From: Candidatus Aminicenantota bacterium
Lineage (GTDB): Bacteria; Acidobacteriota; Aminicenantia; UBA2199
Length of the DNA: 9,946 nucleotides
Assembly (NCBI GenBank): GCA_023137075.1
Contig: JAGLQA010000558.1
Span: 1 to 9,946 of the forward strand
Direction of reading: 5' to 3'
Part shown: positions 6,025 through 9,946 of the stretch, piece after piece
Position numbering within the stretch: the first letter of the stretch is position 1
How the letters are laid out: the number at the start of each line of letters is the position of its first letter
Position numbers and translations under genes: made by a program
The notes under the pieces: model-generated
What the model was told of the DNA's origin: nothing
The model's input: only the letters and a program-made list of their open reading frames with translations
Databases searched by the model: none

Positions 6025-7725
6025 ATGGTTATCGATTACAAAGATATATCTTTCTCTTTCAAAGCGAAACGAAAGAGAGTGCGTATCAGGCGGCTGAAAA
6101 TAGTTTTAATTTTGTTCTTCATTATTTCGTTGATTTTTGTCGTTAAGAGTATCCATGAATATAAACGAATCAAGAATTTACAGGCCCTGCTGCTGCAAAA
6201 CAGACCGGGCCAGGCCGCCGCACTGTTAAAAAAAATTGAGAGTTCGTTTTTTTATCCGGACAGCAAAAAAGAGTTAAAAGCCCTGGCTTATCTTTTTAAC
6301 AAAGAGATTTCACATGGGGAAAGGATTTTGGAAAAATTACAGGGCAGAAGTACATCCGTCACAAGCAAAGATTTTTTGGATTATTTTTTGGATAATGCCC
6401 GGTACAGGGAACTGGAGGTTTATACAAACTACCTGTTAAAAAAAGGAGAAGACGCGCGGTTTTACAAAATTTTGGTGGAAACGGCATTTTTTAACAGCGA
6501 ACAATCACGGGAACTGATCAAACATTTGCCCGCGGCAGAAAAGATTGAAAAAGTGAAGATGCTGAACATCGTTAATGAGATCCACAAGGAATTGGAATCG
6601 GGAAAAATCAAAACCCTTTTCGATGTAAACGACAGCCCCTTAGCCTATTACGATATCGATGAAAAAAAGATTATTCCGATGATACCGGGATTCGATTTCA
6701 GCCCCTTTGAAGCAGACATAGAAAATAGTTTGAAATTTTATAAGCTGACCATCGCTAAACCTATCCAGGAGAAAATTCACCGCCTGTTCCGGGATTATTC
6801 CGGTTCTTTTATACTATTAAACTTAGATGACAGCAGTATTATTGCGGCCTATTCCAAACCTTTAAACAGAAAACCTGAGAACGCGGTTTTTTTTAGAGAA
6901 TACGAGCCTGCCTCAATCATAAAAGTGCTTACCCTTTTTACACATTTAAAACACAACGGTGCGGAGCTTTTTCCCCTTCAATGCCGGGGGAAACTCCCGG
7001 TAGACAATAAAATTTTTTATGATTGGCTCACCCACGGCAAGGTTTCTTCCTACAACGAAGCGCTTGCTGTTTCCTGCAACATCGCCTTTGCCCGAATGGG
7101 ATTGAACGTTGGGTTTAAAAACCTATCCGAAGTTCTGGGAAATTTTTATTTTAACTCCGGGGGAATAAAAGATTTATTCATGAACTTTAAAACGGGGAGA
7201 TATAATCGTAATTTTCCCAGCGATTACCGGTTGGCAAAACTCTCTGTGGGACTGTCCAATAATAATGAAAAAAGAAATAGCAAGGAAGCGCTGGTTACCA
7301 CCACGACTTTTCATTCCGCTTTGATATCGGGATTTATTGCCCATAACGGTTCGATTTATTCTCCCTATTTGATTCACAGCATAAAAAACATGCTGAATCT
7401 CGGTTTCTACACGCACAGAGGAGAGATTATCCACTCATTCAAAGATCACAACCGGGTATTCTTTAAAGTGAAAGAGGCAATGAAAGAAGTTGTTGAATCG
7501 CCCCGGGGAACCGGCAGGCGCGCGCGCGTTAATTTCGTAAAAACCGCGGTAAAAACCGGGACAGCGGGAAATAGAAGGAAAGGATATGATGCTATTTTGA
7601 CCGGGTTTTTCCCTGCTGACCGGCCGCGATATGCCTTTGCCTTTATCCTGCAGCAGGCGGGCAAGGCGGAACTGAAAGGCACCCTCTTCCTGAGAGATTT
7701 TCTGATTTCCTTTTATGAAAAATAG
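6025..7725 (+). CDS. Membrane-anchored penicillin-binding transpeptidase with an unusual N-terminal half
   Basis: A 566-residue protein with a very basic cytoplasmic N-terminus (KAKRKRVRIRRLK), one membrane helix (about 24-41) and a periplasmic part. The C-terminal 320 residues are a penicillin-binding transpeptidase domain, which cross-links peptidoglycan stem peptides. All three active-site motifs are present: SIIK (S297 nucleophile, K300), SCN (350-352) and KTGT (510-513). A segment near 194-280 (LFDVNDSPLAYYD, then YSGSFILLNLDD) resembles the linker that precedes this domain in known PBPs. Residues 42-190 are lysine/glutamate-rich and probably helical; I see neither a glycosyltransferase domain nor the usual class B dimerisation domain. 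It is therefore not a normal FtsI or MrdA by sequence, though an alternative could be a divergent member of those families. The start lies 12 bases after GGAG (6009-6012) and six bases after the gmhA stop, so an envelope-related operon is likely. Confidence 0.85.
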   Translation: MVIDYKDISFSFKAKRKRVRIRRLKIVLILFFIISLIFVVKSIHEYKRIKNLQALLLQNRPGQAAALLKKIESSFFYPDSKKELKALAYLFNKEISHGERILEKLQGRSTSVTSKDFLDYFLDNARYRELEVYTNYLLKKGEDARFYKILVETAFFNSEQSRELIKHLPAAEKIEKVKMLNIVNEIHKELESGKIKTLFDVNDSPLAYYDIDEKKIIPMIPGFDFSPFEADIENSLKFYKLTIAKPIQEKIHRLFRDYSGSFILLNLDDSSIIAAYSKPLNRKPENAVFFREYEPASIIKVLTLFTHLKHNGAELFPLQCRGKLPVDNKIFYDWLTHGKVSSYNEALAVSCNIAFARMGLNVGFKNLSEVLGNFYFNSGGIKDLFMNFKTGRYNRNFPSDYRLAKLSVGLSNNNEKRNSKEALVTTTTFHSALISGFIAHNGSIYSPYLIHSIKNMLNLGFYTHRGEIIHSFKDHNRVFFKVKEAMKEVVESPRGTGRRARVNFVKTAVKTGTAGNRRKGYDAILTGFFPADRPRYAFAFILQQAGKAELKGTLFLRDFLISFYEK

Positions 7726-7843
7726 GGAGTGGTTGTATCCGAATAATAATGCCGGAGGAAGAGTGCTGGAAATAACCGCCGGGGACAGAAGAATATTGCT
7801 ACTCCTCGTGGATCCCGTATTCCCGCTTCTTCGTGTCGCTTAA
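7715..7843 (+). pseudogene. Possible 42-residue ORF or 5' remnant of a gene after the transpeptidase
   Basis: An ATG at 7715 overlaps the end of the transpeptidase gene (stop 7723-7725) in another frame. It opens a frame that begins MKNREWLYPNNNAGGRVLEI and ends with TAA at 7841-7843. The first 27 or so codons use the same GCC, GGA, AGA, ATA and ACC codons as the neighbouring genes and read like normal protein. The rest enters the antisense of the WD40 gene's 3' end and turns into a leucine/valine-rich string. This looks like the start of a translationally coupled third gene whose remainder was lost when the WD40 gene came to lie next to it. A chance frame is a serious alternative, and no family was recognised. 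Confidence 0.25.
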
Positions 7844-9946
7844 CTTTTCACAAAGTCCATTTTTCAAGAAATAATCGAGCCCTATTGTTGAGCCAATCTT
7901 CCATAACCGGGCGGTTTTATCTTCTGAGCCGGTGAGAATAAATTTACCGCCAGGCGAGAATGCGACGGACCGGACCGGACCGTAATGTCCCCTGAAAGTC
8001 TGTACTATTTTACCCTTTAGATTCCATAGACGGGTGGTATGATCCTTCGACCCGGTTAATATATATTTGCCGTCAGGTGAAAAAGCAGCGGAATAGACCC
8101 AATGTTTATGCCCTTTTATGTCTTGCAGCAGCTTGCCGTCCAGGTTCCATAATTTAGCGGTATTATCCCTGGAACCAGTGAGTATATATTTGCTGTCGGG
8201 TGAAAAAGTGACGGCCCTAACAGGCCGTATGTGTCCTCTGAGAGTTACTGAATGGTTACCCATAGCATCATATAAACGCGCTGTTGAATCACGGGAGCCG
8301 GTCAGCATATATTTCCCGTCAGGCGAAAAGGCAACCGCAAACACTTTATCATTATGCCCCCCAAGGACCAGCTTTCTTTTCCCAAAAACTACCCATAAGT
8401 GGGCAGTGCCATCGCTGGACCCGGTAAGAGCATACCTGCCATCCGGGGAAAAGGCAACGGACCATATAGCTTTTTCGTGGATCGGGTAAATCCATTCCGG
8501 TTTTCCCGATAAGTTCCATAAACGGGCTGTTTTATCAAAAGAACCGGTGAGTATTTTTTGACCGTCGGGAGAAAAGGCAACAGAAGTTATGCGTTCATTG
8601 TGCCCCCTGAATACTTGTATTTCTTTTCCTTCTAAATCCCATAACCGGGCAGTCCCATCCTTCGATCCGGTAAGTATCTTTTTGCCATCCGGGGAAAAGG
8701 CCGCCGAATAGATCCAATCTTCATGCCCCCGGAAATATTGTGCCCCTTTTTTATTTAAATCCCATTTTCGAACAGTCATATCCGCGGAGCCGGTTAATGC
8801 ATATTTGCCGTTGGTAGAAAAATCCACGGCCCATACCTCATCTTCATGCCCTTTGAGAATATTAATCTCCTTACCCTGTAAATTCCACAAACGCGCTGTG
8901 TTATCAGCCGAACCGGTAAGTATATATTCTCCATCAGGTGAAAATTTCGCAGTATTTACGTGATTATTATGCCCACTCAGAACCTTATATCCTCCCTTCC
9001 GGAAATCCCATAACCGGGCGGTGTTATCTTCGGAGCCGGTGAGTATATATTTACCACCAGGCGAAAAAGCAACGACTTTAATCCCCCCGGTATGCCTTTC
9101 GAAGGCCCTTACCGGGATCCCGTCAAAACCCCAAAGCAAGGCGGTGTTATCTTCGGAACCGGTGAGTATATATTTCCCGTCAGGTGAAAAAGCAGCGGAT
9201 AAGACGCCTTGTTTATGTCCTAAAAAAACCTGTATCTTCCCCCCTTCTAAGTTCCATAACCGGGCGGTTCCATCCCCGGAACCGGTAAGTATATATTTTT
9301 CATCCGGGGAAAATGTGACAACCTTAACTTCGTCCTTATGTCCTTTGAAAATGGCAATGGAGTTTCCCTGCAAATCCCATAACCGGGCGGTCTCATCCCT
9401 GGAACCGGTGAGAATATATTTATTATCATGTGAAAAGACAGCAGTTAAAATAGTCGAACTATGCCCTTTAAGTATTTGCCTACTCATTTTTTGAGAGTCC
9501 GATAAACAGGCCGTATTATCTTCGGAACCGGTCAGGATATATGCCCCATCAGAAGAAAAAGCGATAGTTGTAATATATTCCTCGTGTTTTTCGTCTTCCG
9601 GATGATTTTTATTATGCCCCGGGATGATTTTATAAAAAATATCTTCCCGGTAAATTCTGTGAATGGTTTCGGTTACCGTTTCGTTTTTATCCAACCGGTA
9701 AGCCTTTTCGGCTATACGCAAGGCAATGGTGGGATTTGTTTCCCCTGCTATCCTTGCCATTATGGCGAACTGGTTGGCTTTCGCTTTGTTATTATTTTTA
9801 TTTGCTCTCGACAACTGGAGAACCGCTGTAAGAGCAGTCAGAATAATCAAAACAACGGCGGCTACTCCAAAGGCGATGTAAGATTTTTGTATTGAAACCT
9901 TTTCTTTACTCTTTTTTAAAAACTTTTTTTCTTTTTCATCTAATTT
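7799..9946 (-). CDS. WD40-repeat membrane protein, 5' end outside the window
   Basis: The frame stays open to the window edge, so 715 C-terminal residues are visible and the true start lies beyond 9946. TTG at 9850 could be taken as a start but lies inside the membrane helix and has no Shine-Dalgarno. Visible order: a lysine-rich stretch (1-21 of the visible part), a membrane helix (about 22-44), and a helical linker with ANQFAIMARIAGETNPTIAL. That linker resembles the segment before propellers in STAND-type ATPase and kinase WD40 proteins. Then come 14 WD40 repeats and a 30-residue tail. Repeat 1 is degenerate in its last strand (CLSDSQKMS instead of ARLWDL); repeats 2-14 are exactly 41 residues each, with GH, FSPDGKYILTGS, D and TARLW positions kept. 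Fourteen repeats suit two seven-bladed propellers acting as a protein-interaction platform. Whether the missing part is an ATPase, kinase or protease cannot be seen. The gene is convergent with the transpeptidase gene. Confidence 0.9.
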   Translation of the reverse strand, partial: KLDEKEKKFLKKSKEKVSIQKSYIAFGVAAVVLIILTALTAVLQLSRANKNNNKAKANQFAIMARIAGETNPTIALRIAEKAYRLDKNETVTETIHRIYREDIFYKIIPGHNKNHPEDEKHEEYITTIAFSSDGAYILTGSEDNTACLSDSQKMSRQILKGHSSTILTAVFSHDNKYILTGSRDETARLWDLQGNSIAIFKGHKDEVKVVTFSPDEKYILTGSGDGTARLWNLEGGKIQVFLGHKQGVLSAAFSPDGKYILTGSEDNTALLWGFDGIPVRAFERHTGGIKVVAFSPGGKYILTGSEDNTARLWDFRKGGYKVLSGHNNHVNTAKFSPDGEYILTGSADNTARLWNLQGKEINILKGHEDEVWAVDFSTNGKYALTGSADMTVRKWDLNKKGAQYFRGHEDWIYSAAFSPDGKKILTGSKDGTARLWDLEGKEIQVFRGHNERITSVAFSPDGQKILTGSFDKTARLWNLSGKPEWIYPIHEKAIWSVAFSPDGRYALTGSSDGTAHLWVVFGKRKLVLGGHNDKVFAVAFSPDGKYMLTGSRDSTARLYDAMGNHSVTLRGHIRPVRAVTFSPDSKYILTGSRDNTAKLWNLDGKLLQDIKGHKHWVYSAAFSPDGKYILTGSKDHTTRLWNLKGKIVQTFRGHYGPVRSVAFSPGGKFILTGSEDKTARLWKIGSTIGLDYFLKNGLCEKLSDTKKREYGIHEE
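7871..9469 (-). repeat. Thirteen tandem 123-bp WD40 repeat units
   Basis: The region coding for WD40 repeats 2-14 is 1,599 bases, exactly 13 units of 123 bp without any insertion or deletion. The stretch coding ILTGS and its flanks is nearly identical in DNA in many units; for example TATATATTT with ACCGGTGAG on the plus strand recurs around 9040, 9165, 9290 and 9410. Near-identity at silent positions, not just in protein, points to recent duplication or gene conversion among units. Confidence 0.85.

Noticed and set aside
7871..9469. Regularly spaced similar units could suggest a CRISPR or non-coding satellite array.
   Set aside because: The period is 123 bp, the units are coding without any frame break, and they spell WD40 repeats.
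8118..9494. Long open frames on the plus strand within the WD40 region, rich in EPVSIY and SGEKAT repeats.
   Set aside because: They are the complement of the tandem WD40 repeats; the regular pattern is inherited from the coding strand, and the minus frame has the clear protein family signature.

Overview
The window comes from a bacterium of moderate GC content with a Gram-negative type envelope. The clearest sign is gmhA, whose product starts ADP-heptose synthesis for the LPS inner core. A PilN/PilO-like inner-membrane pair and a membrane-anchored penicillin-binding transpeptidase fit the same picture. The RecQ has the long architecture (zinc cluster after an extra winged-helix-like region, plus a C-terminal accessory domain) that I associate with Bacteroidetes and various uncultured lineages. 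I cannot place the phylum from sequence alone. No rRNA, complete tRNA, CRISPR array or insertion sequence was seen.

Layout. Bases 1-365 are AT-rich and mostly non-coding, and lead into recQ (+, 366-2303). A probable bidirectional terminator (2379-2414) separates recQ from a convergent minus-strand block. That block, in transcription order, is gdhA (5245-3887), a hairpin region, and a translationally coupled pair of small single-pass membrane proteins that look like PilN and PilO (3762-2510). The pair seems to have its own promoter, built into the gdhA terminator, with its -10 box 5 bases from the start codon, which predicts a leaderless mRNA. A divergent regulatory region (5246-5439) carries back-to-back promoters for gdhA (-) and for a plus-strand two-gene envelope unit: gmhA (5440-6018) and an unusual class B-like penicillin-binding transpeptidase (6025-7725). 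A 42-codon reading frame overlaps the end of the transpeptidase gene and may be the stump of a third gene.

The last 2.1 kb is the 3' part of a large minus-strand gene, still open at the window edge. It encodes a basic juxtamembrane stretch, one transmembrane helix, a short helical linker and 14 WD40 repeats. Thirteen of these form a perfectly regular 41-residue (123 bp) array. The number 14 suggests two seven-bladed propellers. This architecture is typical of the C-terminal half of signalling or conflict proteins whose N-terminal effector or ATPase domain would lie upstream, outside the window.

Functionally the genes are mostly housekeeping: DNA repair, ammonia assimilation, LPS heptose and peptidoglycan. 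The parts least explained by textbook families are the orphan PilN/PilO-like pair, the transpeptidase's N-terminal half, the homogenised WD40 array, and the compact regulatory overlaps at 3768-3853 and 5304-5371. I do not see a complete new system. The best lead to one is the missing N-terminal part of the WD40 protein.
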